11,591 nucleotides of DNA from Cycloclasticus sp. (lineage in GTDB: Bacteria > Pseudomonadota > Gammaproteobacteria > Methylococcales > Cycloclasticaceae). Shown one piece after another: positions 1 to 6,580 of this stretch (position 1 is the first letter of the stretch; each line of letters opens with the position of its first letter). The notes beneath the pieces were generated by a model, which saw nothing but the letters and a program-made list of their open reading frames with translations, had not been told where the DNA came from and made no database searches. Both the position numbers and the translations under genes were made by a program. The stretch is taken from NCBI GenBank assembly GCA_018066825.1, contig JAGPVU010000068.1:1-11591 (forward strand), given 5' to 3'.

Positions 1-482
1 TGGATACGCATTATTATGCCAACCATGAATTAACAGTCGCGCAGCACCCCTCAGAAAACGATTTTCGTTTTATGGTGCGATTGATTGCATTTATTGCTAA
101 TGCCGATGAGCGCTTGGTGTTTACCAAAGGCTTGTCAACCGATGATGAGCCAGAGCTTTGGCAAAAATCCCTAACCGATGAAATTGATCTGTGGATTGAT
201 TTGGGTCAGCCTGATGAAAAGCGAATTCGTAAGGCATGTGGCCGTTCAAAACAGGTGATTATATATACCTATCATGAAGGTAAGGCATCGGTTTGGTGGC
301 AGCAACAGCGCGGAAAACTTGCACGGTTTAAAAACCTAAAGGTAGTTCATATAACGGCGGATGGTCTAGAAAAAATGGCTAAACGCAGTATGAACTTACA
401 GTGCAGCATTCAAGATGGTGAGGTGTATTTGAGTGATGATGATATAAATCAAATTATCACGCTTCAGGACTACGCCGCGTAA
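1..482 (+). CDS. yaeQ: YaeQ family protein, 5'-truncated by the window edge
   Basis: The reading frame is open from base 3 and runs to TAA at 480-482, giving 160 visible residues beginning DTHYYANHELTVAQHPSE. The family is about 180 residues long in E. coli, so roughly the first 17-20 residues lie outside the window; the ATG at 72 is internal, not the start. Diagnostic stretches are ADERL (near the ATG at 72), TKGLSTDDEPELW, IDLWIDLGQPDEKRIRKAC and a C-terminal LQCSIQDGEVYLSDD. YaeQ proteins adopt a PD-(D/E)xK nuclease-like fold; their biochemical role is not settled, though E. coli YaeQ was once linked to suppression of RfaH loss. An 89-nt gap with a candidate promoter separates it from trhO, so co-transcription is uncertain. 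Family assignment is secure from the visible motifs. Confidence 0.93.
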   Translation, partial: DTHYYANHELTVAQHPSENDFRFMVRLIAFIANADERLVFTKGLSTDDEPELWQKSLTDEIDLWIDLGQPDEKRIRKACGRSKQVIIYTYHEGKASVWWQQQRGKLARFKNLKVVHITADGLEKMAKRSMNLQCSIQDGEVYLSDDDINQIITLQDYAA

Positions 483-491
483 GCTTTATCA

Positions 492-520
492 TTCAAACGG
501 GTTGGCCTATTTGTTACAAT
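492..520 (+). promoter_or_regulatory. Candidate sigma-70 promoter for trhO
   Basis: TTCAAA (492-497) and TACAAT (515-520) are separated by 17 nt. They match the sigma-70 -35 and -10 consensus at 4/6 and 5/6 positions and lie in the 89-nt gap after yaeQ. A transcript would start near 527. A small hairpin with arms CTGGA/TCCAG (about 535-551) would then fall in the leader. The call rests on consensus match only. Confidence 0.4.
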
Positions 521-571
521 CAGTTTTTCGGCACTGGATTTACGTTCCAGCCAGCTAATTAAAGGAAACAG

Positions 572-1564
572 ATGAAAGATCAAGATTACGTTGTTTGTGC
601 GCTTTACCACTTTGTCCGTATGGATGACCACGCATCACTAAAACAACCCCTGCTTAAATTAATGAACCACCATGGTATCAAAGGTACCTTGTTATTAGCG
701 GCTGAAGGTATTAACGGTACGGTTGCAGGTAAACGTCAAGCGATAGACCATTTGTTAGCCTGGCTGAGGAATCAAGAGGCGTTTAAAAGTTTAGTGCATA
801 AAGAGTCCTATGTGGCGGCACAACCCTTTAATCGCACCAAGGTGAAGCTAAAGAAAGAGATTGTTACCATGGGTATCGAGGATATTGACCCCAACCATAT
901 CGTCGGTAGCTACGTTAAACCGAAAGATTGGAATGCCTTAATTACCGACCCTGATGTGTTATTGGTCGATACGCGCAATGATTATGAGGTAGCAATTGGC
1001 ACCTTCAAAGGGGCGTTAAACCCGAAAACGGAGACGTTTCGCGAGTTTCCAAATTACGTTCAGCAGAATTTAGACCCGGCCAAACATAAAAAAGTGGCGA
1101 TGTTTTGCACTGGGGGTATTCGTTGTGAAAAATCCACCGCCTACCTTAAACAACAAGGCTTTAATGAGGTCTATCACTTGGAAGGCGGTATTTTAAAATA
1201 TTTGGAAGAAGTGCCAGTGGAGCAAACCCAATGGGAAGGTGAGTGTTTCGTGTTTGATAACCGTGTGTCTGTGGATCATCACTTAGAAAAAGGCAACTAT
1301 GATCAATGCTATGCCTGCAGAATGCCGATTACCGAACAAGAAAAACAACATGCGAATTTTCAGCAAGGGATCAGTTGCCATCACTGCTTTGAGCAAACAG
1401 ACGAAGAGCAAAAAGCCCGTTATATCGAACGCCAACACCAAATAGAACTGGCTAAAAAACGTGGTGAGGAACATATTGGCGGTGAAATGACCGACCTGAT
1501 TGAACAGCATCGCTTAGAAAAAATACAAAAGAAACAACCGCAACAACACAAAGACAATGCTTAA
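572..1564 (+). CDS. trhO: tRNA uridine(34) hydroxylase (rhodanese-domain, YceA type)
   Basis: This 330-residue protein matches the TrhO/YceA family (about 350 residues in E. coli). TrhO is a cytoplasmic enzyme that makes 5-hydroxyuridine at wobble position 34 of tRNAs using O2; in gammaproteobacteria CmoA/CmoB then convert ho5U to cmo5U. The N-terminal domain carries GIKGTLLLAAEGINGTVAG (about 35-53). The rhodanese domain (about 125-220) contains LLVDTRNDYEV and the active-site loop MFCTGGIRCEKS, with Cys179 and Cys185. The C-terminal region has two Cys pairs, CYAC (246-249) and CHHC (269-272), that may bind metal, followed by a basic Gln/Lys-rich tail. AAGGA at 562-566 sits 5 nt before the ATG and supports this start. 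The methyltransferase begins 3 nt after its stop, so the two are probably co-translated. Confidence 0.93.
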   Translation: MKDQDYVVCALYHFVRMDDHASLKQPLLKLMNHHGIKGTLLLAAEGINGTVAGKRQAIDHLLAWLRNQEAFKSLVHKESYVAAQPFNRTKVKLKKEIVTMGIEDIDPNHIVGSYVKPKDWNALITDPDVLLVDTRNDYEVAIGTFKGALNPKTETFREFPNYVQQNLDPAKHKKVAMFCTGGIRCEKSTAYLKQQGFNEVYHLEGGILKYLEEVPVEQTQWEGECFVFDNRVSVDHHLEKGNYDQCYACRMPITEQEKQHANFQQGISCHHCFEQTDEEQKARYIERQHQIELAKKRGEEHIGGEMTDLIEQHRLEKIQKKQPQQHKDNA

Positions 1565-1567
1565 TAT

Positions 1568-2293
1568 ATGTTATTAGCCGCAGATAAAGATCCGATTGGC
1601 TCGGCCTTGCTCGCCTATTTGCAAACAAAGGACGACACGCCTATTCAGGTGGGCATGGATATAGCAGAACAAGATACGCTGTTGCCCAGCTACTTTTTTA
1701 GATCGTATCACGACTGCCCACAATTAGAACAACTTGCATTACAACAGACACGGGGTAAGGTGCTGGATGTTGGTGCGGGCGCAGGTTCACATAGCCTGTA
1801 TTTGCAACAGCAGGGTTTTGATGTGACAGCGCTCGACGTATCCCCAGCGTCAGTAGAAGTGATGCGTAAACGGGGGTTAGAACACGTTGAATTGATCAAC
1901 TTTTTTGATTATACAGAGACGGGCTTCGATACCTTATTGTTTTTGATGAACGGTATTGGCTTGGTTCAAACCTTGGATGGCTTTGCGTCATTTTTTGTCC
2001 ACGCCAAAAAATTGTTAGCCCCAAACGGGCAGATTTTACTTGATAGCTCCGACCTTATTTATATGTTTGAAGAAGAAGACGGATCGTACCTAATCGATTT
2101 AAACGATAAATATCATGGCGAAGTTGAATTTAAACTGGCTTATAAACAGGTTTGCGGCGAACTGTTTAATTGGTTGTATGTATCAGAAGAGCTACTACAA
2201 GACGCAGCCGAAGCAAACGGTTTTAATTGTGAGATTACTCAACAAGGGCCGCATTATGATTATTTGGCAAAGCTAACCCTTAGTCAAAACTAA
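1568..2293 (+). CDS. Class I SAM-dependent methyltransferase, substrate unknown
   Basis: The 241-residue protein has a Rossmann-type methyltransferase core. Motif I, VLDVGAGAGSHSLYL, starts at Val65; the following acidic strand end is DVTALDVSPASVEVM (about 87-101). The segment DTLLFLMNGIGLVQ (about 120-133) is typical of motif IV/post-I regions, and ILLDSSDL follows. The N-terminal segment with AEQDTLLPSYFFRSY is characteristic of this methyltransferase subgroup, whose substrate is not established. There is no visible ribosome binding site, and only 3 nt separate the ATG from the trhO stop, so translation probably depends on coupling to trhO. The neighbour suggests, but does not prove, a link to tRNA modification. 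No membrane segment or signal peptide is seen. Confidence 0.88.
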   Translation: MLLAADKDPIGSALLAYLQTKDDTPIQVGMDIAEQDTLLPSYFFRSYHDCPQLEQLALQQTRGKVLDVGAGAGSHSLYLQQQGFDVTALDVSPASVEVMRKRGLEHVELINFFDYTETGFDTLLFLMNGIGLVQTLDGFASFFVHAKKLLAPNGQILLDSSDLIYMFEEEDGSYLIDLNDKYHGEVEFKLAYKQVCGELFNWLYVSEELLQDAAEANGFNCEITQQGPHYDYLAKLTLSQN

Positions 2294-2450
2294 GCAAGTT
2301 ATAATTGCGTTGTATTTAACCGTCGGCGGTGTCTTTCTATTGCCCTTGTTAGGCGGGCTTTGCCGCGACATATTGTCGCAGGAAATCCTTGCTTGGTTAA
2401 GCAATGATGTTATGAATAATGAGCCATTAAGTGTTGGGATTACCCACTAG
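2277..2450 (+). other. Possible remnant of a small hydrophobic protein gene, no ATG
   Basis: A frame open between TAA 2274-2276 and TAG 2448-2450 overlaps the end of the methyltransferase and encodes a protein-like run with a hydrophobic core, VIIALYLTVGGVFLLPLLGG, then CRDILSQEILAWLSNDV. It lacks an ATG or GTG before the hydrophobic part; only ATT (2304) or TTG (2310) are available. A coding gene whose start was lost, or the stub of a gene removed to its right, would look like this. I do not recognise the family. Chance openness of a 57-codon frame is also possible. Confidence 0.25.
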
Positions 2451-2654
2451 TGTACTGATCTATAAGTGTTTTTTAGATGTAAAAACAAGTTAAGACAAGC
2501 GGTGTTATACAAGGAATAGACAAAAGGATGTTGCCCGGTTTTTTTGCTGACCTAAAATATATTGTTGGCTTAGCAACTATGAGGTACGCTTGGTTTTAGT
2601 ATGGATTCAGTTTAATCTTCAACAATTATTTTAATTTTAATAAGGAGGTCTTTA
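2294..2654. other. 361-nt spacer upstream of the P450 operon
   Basis: Apart from the possible remnant described separately, I see no convincing gene. There is a perfect short palindrome, GCGACA-TAT-TGTCGC, at 2365-2379, with no T-run after it, so it does not read as a terminator. A second short frame at 2528-2602 (24 codons, with Phe-, Leu- and Ala-rich content) has no clear support. No confident sigma-70 promoter could be chosen in the AT-rich stretch 2540-2640, although the P450 promoter should lie there or nearby. Confidence 0.5.
2642..2649 (+). promoter_or_regulatory. Near-perfect Shine-Dalgarno of the P450 gene
   Basis: AAGGAGGT is fully complementary to the 3' end of 16S rRNA and stands 5 nt before the ATG at 2655. 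It is the strongest ribosome binding site in the window. It fixes the P450 start and suggests a high translation rate for the oxygenase component. Confidence 0.85.
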
Positions 2655-3935
2655 ATGACCGTAATGCAGAATAAAATTATTGATTCAGCCGTTAGTGATG
2701 CTGTTTTAAAGCAGGCACAGTCTATTCCTCTTGAGGAGTTAGATGTCGCTAACTCGGCTTTATTTAGCAGCAACACCATGTGGCCTTATTTTGAGCGCTT
2801 GCGTAAAGAAGCACCGATTCATTATTGTAAAGATAGCGAGTTTGGTCCTTATTGGTCAATTTCAAAATATAAAGACATTATTGATGTTGAGATGAATACC
2901 AAAGCGTTTTCGTCCGATACGCATAATGGTGGAATCACTATCCAAGATGGTAACCTAGGTTTAGGTGCCGAAATGTTTATCGCCATGGACCCGCCCAAGC
3001 ATGATGCGCAGCGTAAAACGGTAAGCCCGATCGTCTCACCTGAAAACCTAGCTAACTTAGAAAACACCATACGTACCCGTTCAAGAAAAATTTTGAGCGA
3101 ATTGCCGGTCGGTGAAACATTTGATTTTGTCGAACGTGTGTCCATTGAGTTGACTACGCAGATGCTAGCGACTTTATTTGACTTCCCTTGGGAAGATCGA
3201 CGGATGTTAACGCACTGGTCAGATGCAGTGTCCGCAATGCCTGGCGCGGCAGATTATGTGTCTGAAGAATATAAATTTGAACAAATGTCCGAGTGTTTGG
3301 CGTATTTCACAAAGTTATGGAATGAGCGTGTCAATGCAGAACCAAAACCGGATCTTATTTCTATGTTGGCGCATTCCGATGCAACAAGAAATATGACCCC
3401 TAACGAGTTTTTAGGCAATTTAGTGTTGTTGATTGTGGGTGGAAACGACACGACGCGCAATAGCATGACAGGCAGTATTTTAGCGCTTAATCAAAACCCA
3501 GACCAATACCAAAAACTGTGCGATAACCCTGAGTTAGTTGCTTCTATGGTGCCTGAAATTATTCGTTGGCAGACACCGTTGGCTTCTATGCGACGGACAG
3601 CTACTGAAGATACAGAAGTCGGTGGCCAGTTGATTAAAAAAGGCGAAAAAGTCATGTTGTGGTATGTTTCTGCCAACCGTGATACCGATATGATTGAAAA
3701 CCCCGAAGAGTTTATTATTGATCGTAAACGTCCTCGTCAACATATTTCTTTTGGTTTTGGTATTCACCGTTGCGTGGGTAATCGATTGGCCGAAATGCAA
3801 GTACGCGTACTTTGGGAAGAACTGCTTAAACTATGGCCAACACCGTGTATTGAAGTGGTGGGTGAGCCGGATCGGGCGCACTCAGTGGTATTGCGGGGTT
3901 ACAATTCATTACCCGTACGCATTAATCCTAAATAA
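2655..3935 (+). CDS. Cytochrome P450, CYP153-type alkane hydroxylase
   Basis: This is a soluble class I bacterial P450 of 426 residues, a normal length for CYP153, with no membrane anchor. CYP153 enzymes hydroxylate the terminal carbon of medium-chain n-alkanes and related compounds, using electrons from a ferredoxin and a ferredoxin reductase, both encoded just downstream. The I-helix oxygen-activation motif is GGNDTTR (residues 262-268), the ExxR of the K-helix is EIIR (301-304), and the haem-binding loop is FGFGIHRCVGNRLAE with ligand Cys373. The N-terminal part (SSNTMWPYFERLRKEAPIHYC) and the C-terminal part (VVGEPDRAHSVVLRGYNSLPV) also have the CYP153 pattern. The reductase follows after 15 nt. 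Exact substrate range cannot be read from sequence. Confidence 0.93.
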   Translation: MTVMQNKIIDSAVSDAVLKQAQSIPLEELDVANSALFSSNTMWPYFERLRKEAPIHYCKDSEFGPYWSISKYKDIIDVEMNTKAFSSDTHNGGITIQDGNLGLGAEMFIAMDPPKHDAQRKTVSPIVSPENLANLENTIRTRSRKILSELPVGETFDFVERVSIELTTQMLATLFDFPWEDRRMLTHWSDAVSAMPGAADYVSEEYKFEQMSECLAYFTKLWNERVNAEPKPDLISMLAHSDATRNMTPNEFLGNLVLLIVGGNDTTRNSMTGSILALNQNPDQYQKLCDNPELVASMVPEIIRWQTPLASMRRTATEDTEVGGQLIKKGEKVMLWYVSANRDTDMIENPEEFIIDRKRPRQHISFGFGIHRCVGNRLAEMQVRVLWEELLKLWPTPCIEVVGEPDRAHSVVLRGYNSLPVRINPK

Positions 3936-3950
3936 GCCGAGCGTTAAGGA

Positions 3951-5174
3951 ATGAGTGAAACAACCGTCATTATCGGAGGTGGCCAGGCTGGTGCACAAAC
4001 AGTCGTCAGTTTGCGTCGGGAAGGTTTTAAAGGCAATATCGTACTGATTGCTGATGAGCCTGAACTGCCTTATCAAAGGCCGCCTCTATCTAAAGCCTAC
4101 CTTGCAGGCGAAATGCCGAAGGAGCGTTTGTTTATTAAGCCTGCCGCCTTTTATGACAAATTGGAGGCCGAGTTACTGCTCGGGGTGTCGGTTGAGTCTA
4201 TTGATACACAGACGCAGCAGCTGGCGCTAAATGATGGTTCAAGCCAATCGTATGATCAACTCGTCTTTGCTACCGGCGGTCGAGTGCGTCGTTTAACGTG
4301 TTCAGGTGCAGACCATCCAGCGGTACATTATTTACGGACCCTCAGGGATGTAGAAGCCATGCAAGCTCGGTTTACTGCGGGTACGCGTTTAGCAGTCGTG
4401 GGCGGTGGTTATATCGGTCTTGAAACAGCGGCAGTTGCAGCCAAACATGGTTTGCAAGTTACCGTATTGGAAGCGCAAGCAACCCCCTTAGTTAGAGTGG
4501 CCTGTCCAGAAGTGGGTCAGTTTTTTCAAACCATACACCAGCAAGCAGGGGTGTCAATTCACTGTGATACGCTGCTCGAATCGATCGAAGATGAAGGCGA
4601 AGGTATTGCTGCTTTAATCACCAATACAGGTGAACGCATATTGGCAGAACTGGTCGTGGTTGGTATTGGCTTATTACCAAATGTTGAATTGGCGGCATCT
4701 GCCGGTATAGCCTGTGACAATGGCATCACGGTGGATGAGCATTGCCGTACATCGGTGGCCAACGTTTATGCAGCTGGCGATTGTACTAATCACCCAAACC
4801 CCATTTACCAGCGACGGATGCGTTTGGAGTCAGTACATAATGCGATTGAACAGGGTAAAACAGTGGCGGCCAATATTTGTGGTAAAGAAGCAGCATACGC
4901 CCAAGTGCCGTGGTTTTGGTCTGATCAATACGACGTGAAGTTACAAACGGTGGGAATTAATATGGGATACGATCAAACGGTGATCCGTGGTCAACCCGAC
5001 AGCCGTTCATTTGCGGTGTTTTATTTACAAGCAGGGCGTTTATTAGCGGTTGATGCGATTAATCGTCCAGCAGAGTTTGTCGCTGCTAAAAACATAATAA
5101 CTCAGGGGCTTGAGGTGTCTGTCGACCGTTTACAAGACGAGACAGTCAGCGCAAAAGAACTGATAGCAACATAA
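3951..5174 (+). CDS. FAD-dependent NAD(P)H-ferredoxin reductase of the CYP153 system
   Basis: The 407-residue flavoprotein belongs to the putidaredoxin-reductase/rubredoxin-reductase family and should pass electrons from NAD(P)H to the ferredoxin encoded next. It has two dinucleotide-binding motifs: GGGQAG at residues 9-14 for FAD and GGGYIGLE at 151-158 for NAD(P)H. A second FAD contact is the AAGDC motif at 274-278. LPYQRPPLSKAYL near residue 43 is typical of this family. AAGGA (3946-3950) directly touches the ATG, leaving no spacer. An in-frame TAA at 3945-3947 excludes any upstream start, and the FAD motif excludes a later one. Translation is therefore probably helped by ribosomes finishing the P450 gene. 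The order P450-reductase-ferredoxin resembles known CYP153 operons such as that of Mycobacterium sp. HXN-1500. Confidence 0.92.
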   Translation: MSETTVIIGGGQAGAQTVVSLRREGFKGNIVLIADEPELPYQRPPLSKAYLAGEMPKERLFIKPAAFYDKLEAELLLGVSVESIDTQTQQLALNDGSSQSYDQLVFATGGRVRRLTCSGADHPAVHYLRTLRDVEAMQARFTAGTRLAVVGGGYIGLETAAVAAKHGLQVTVLEAQATPLVRVACPEVGQFFQTIHQQAGVSIHCDTLLESIEDEGEGIAALITNTGERILAELVVVGIGLLPNVELAASAGIACDNGITVDEHCRTSVANVYAAGDCTNHPNPIYQRRMRLESVHNAIEQGKTVAANICGKEAAYAQVPWFWSDQYDVKLQTVGINMGYDQTVIRGQPDSRSFAVFYLQAGRLLAVDAINRPAEFVAAKNIITQGLEVSVDRLQDETVSAKELIAT

Positions 5175-5239
5175 GGCTTCAAGCAACACGGGTTCTAAAC
5201 GAAAGCATTAAACTAATTAATTTTTACAGAGGAAAAACG

Positions 5240-5560
5240 ATGATTAAAGTAACCTATATAGAAGATAACGGTACCAGCCGTGATATTGACGTTGAAGAAG
5301 GGACTAACTTGATGGATGCTGCTGTTGATAACTTAGTGCCCGGCATTGACGGCGACTGTGGCGGCGTAAGTGCTTGTGCAACCTGTCATGTTCATGTCGA
5401 TGCTGCTTGGCAAGATAAGCTAGAGCCGATGAACGAGACAGAAGACTCAATGCTTGATTTAACGGATAGCCGTGATGACAGTTCACGTCTTGCTTGTCAA
5501 ATTACAGCAACCGCTGCATTAGATGGCTTGGTTTTGCGCACACCGACAGGCCAACATTAA
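5240..5560 (+). CDS. [2Fe-2S] ferredoxin, adrenodoxin/putidaredoxin type
   Basis: The 106-residue cytosolic ferredoxin carries the four cluster ligands in the vertebrate/bacterial P450-redoxin spacing C-x5-C-x2-C then a distant C: Cys40, Cys46, Cys49 and Cys86. The motifs are CGGVSACATCHV and RLACQI. An acidic segment between the ligands (about 62-80, rich in Glu and Asp) is the usual docking surface for reductase and P450. AGAGGA at 5228-5233 is 6 nt before the ATG. The 65-nt gap after the reductase is longer than the other gap of the operon but holds no convincing terminator or promoter. A strong terminator lies 87 nt after the stop codon, marking this as the last gene of the CYP153 operon. 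It is the one-electron shuttle between reductase and P450. Confidence 0.94.
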   Translation: MIKVTYIEDNGTSRDIDVEEGTNLMDAAVDNLVPGIDGDCGGVSACATCHVHVDAAWQDKLEPMNETEDSMLDLTDSRDDSSRLACQITATAALDGLVLRTPTGQH

Positions 5561-5647
5561 TCTCAGGTTTTGCTTATCGCTGCGTGCAAGGTATGTACTT
5601 ACTAGCAGGTGAATCGACTATTTAGGTCGGTACAAGATATAAACGTT

Positions 5648-5677
5648 AAAAAGCCTTCGCCAAGCGAGGGCTTTTTT
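5648..5677. terminator. Bidirectional rho-independent terminator
   Basis: AAAAAGCCTTCGC (5648-5660) pairs over 13 bp with GCGAGGGCTTTTT (5664-5676), with one G-T pair and a 3-nt loop. The structure ends in a T-run on the plus strand and in a matching T-run on the minus strand. It closes the CYP153 operon and also the convergent DUF2490 gene, whose TAA (5676-5678) overlaps the base of the stem. Confidence 0.9.
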
Positions 5678-6329
5678 ATAATTTAATGTGTAGCCCTAAA
5701 ATTGGCCCTTTAACGTGCCGATGTTCTTCATTTAGGAATACATTCATATGCCCAACATTAAGGATTATATTTGGGGTGACCGGCCATTTAACCCCAGCAG
5801 TCAGAAGCGTCAACGTTAATTTGTCGGCATGGAAGTCATAAAAGGGTTCGATCTCGATATACGGGATGAGCATAGATTGGGCGACTGGCAGTGTACGTGA
5901 TAACTCAAAAGCAGGGCGGTAACGCAATCCGGTCGATACTTGTCCCATTCTGTATTCGAGACGGGAACGATGCATCAGTTTCCATTCGTCGAGCTTAATC
6001 GTGTAACTCAAGGATCCTCTCAACCGGTGGTCTTCAAGGTAGCCGTTAGCGTTTACTGATTTTGGGTAGTAACCAAAATAACCCGCCTTCCATACAAGAT
6101 CAGATGCTGCTTTTTTTGCAACACCTACGTAAGCGACCTTACCCGTAAACTCTTCATGGACATCGCCTGCGGCCCCTATTAAGGTATAGCCATTCCCAAT
6201 GCTTTTAGAACTGGATAACATCATGAAGTTTAGGTTTTCTTCTGCGGCAAAACAAAGGGACGCGTTTAGCAGTAAAATCAGAGCAAGGCCGTAGTTTATT
6301 AGCCGAGTGGGTGAAATGAATTGATTCAT
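5676..6329 (-). CDS. DUF2490-type outer-membrane beta-barrel protein
   Basis: The 217-residue protein begins with a signal peptide: charged N-terminus, hydrophobic stretch INYGLALILLLNASL (about 11-25) and a likely cleavage after Ala28 (CFA|AEEN). The mature part consists of alternating beta-strand-like segments rich in Tyr, Trp and Arg, with HRSRLEYRMG and TGLRYRPAFELSR in the pattern of DUF2490 proteins, and ends in a hydrophobic strand with a terminal Leu (GLHIKL), though not the classic C-terminal Phe. The family is thought to sit in the outer membrane; its function is unknown. It is convergent with the alkane hydroxylase operon and shares its terminator. No clear Shine-Dalgarno is seen before the ATG at 6329, but the start is needed to keep the signal peptide. 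Confidence 0.75.
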   Translation of the reverse strand: MNQFISPTRLINYGLALILLLNASLCFAAEENLNFMMLSSSKSIGNGYTLIGAAGDVHEEFTGKVAYVGVAKKAASDLVWKAGYFGYYPKSVNANGYLEDHRLRGSLSYTIKLDEWKLMHRSRLEYRMGQVSTGLRYRPAFELSRTLPVAQSMLIPYIEIEPFYDFHADKLTLTLLTAGVKWPVTPNIILNVGHMNVFLNEEHRHVKGPILGLHIKL

Positions 6330-6366
6330 TGTATGCAGAATAGTTTTTAATAGGGTTTATAGTTGA

Positions 6367-6393
6367 ATTATACCTTATTATATTGCGTTGCAA
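6367..6393 (-). promoter_or_regulatory. Candidate promoter of the DUF2490 gene
   Basis: On the minus strand a perfect -10 hexamer TATAAT lies at 6372-6367. Upstream is TTGCAA at 6393-6388, a 4/6 -35 match, but with a short 15-nt spacer. Transcription would start near 6360, leaving about 30 nt of leader. The -35 lies inside a palindrome at 6380-6396, so a repressor or activator could act there. Confidence 0.5.
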
Positions 6394-6396
6394 TAT
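6380..6396. promoter_or_regulatory. 17-bp palindrome, possible operator
   Basis: ATATTGC and GCAATAT form a perfect inverted repeat around GTT. It lies in the divergent spacer between the DUF2490 gene and the decarboxylase, over the probable -35 region of the former. No T-run follows on either strand, so it reads better as a protein-binding site than as a terminator. The binding protein is unknown. Confidence 0.4.
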
Positions 6397-6580
6397 TAGT
6401 TAATGCTATTAATTAAGGGGTCAATCGGCAGGCGGAGAAGGCATTAAGGTGTTCATAATAAAAGGGCCGTGGGTTAGTTGTACGTTAGGACTAAACGTTC
6501 GTGAAACGCCTATAAATTAACTCGATATAAGCGGTGTTAAGCTATGATAAATAACGCCGTGTTTACCTAATAGGATATTT

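Noticed and set aside
1283..1510. 75-codon minus-strand frame with hydrophobic content
   Set aside because: It is antisense to the conserved C-terminal Cys-pair region of trhO; Lys/Gln codons read backwards give Phe/Leu, which explains the apparent hydrophobicity.
2365..2379. Palindrome GCGACA-TAT-TGTCGC as a terminator for the trhO-methyltransferase operon
   Set aside because: The stem is only 6 bp and no T-run follows on either strand; it was left as an unexplained short palindrome.
2294..2654. Regulator gene or insertion element next to the CYP153 operon
   Set aside because: No helix-turn-helix coding frame, transposase motif, terminal inverted repeats or target-site duplications could be found in the spacer.
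3694..3954. 86-codon open frame on the plus strand inside the 3' end of the P450 gene
   Set aside because: It overlaps, in another frame, the haem-binding region of a clearly conserved P450, has no ribosome binding site and no recognisable motifs.
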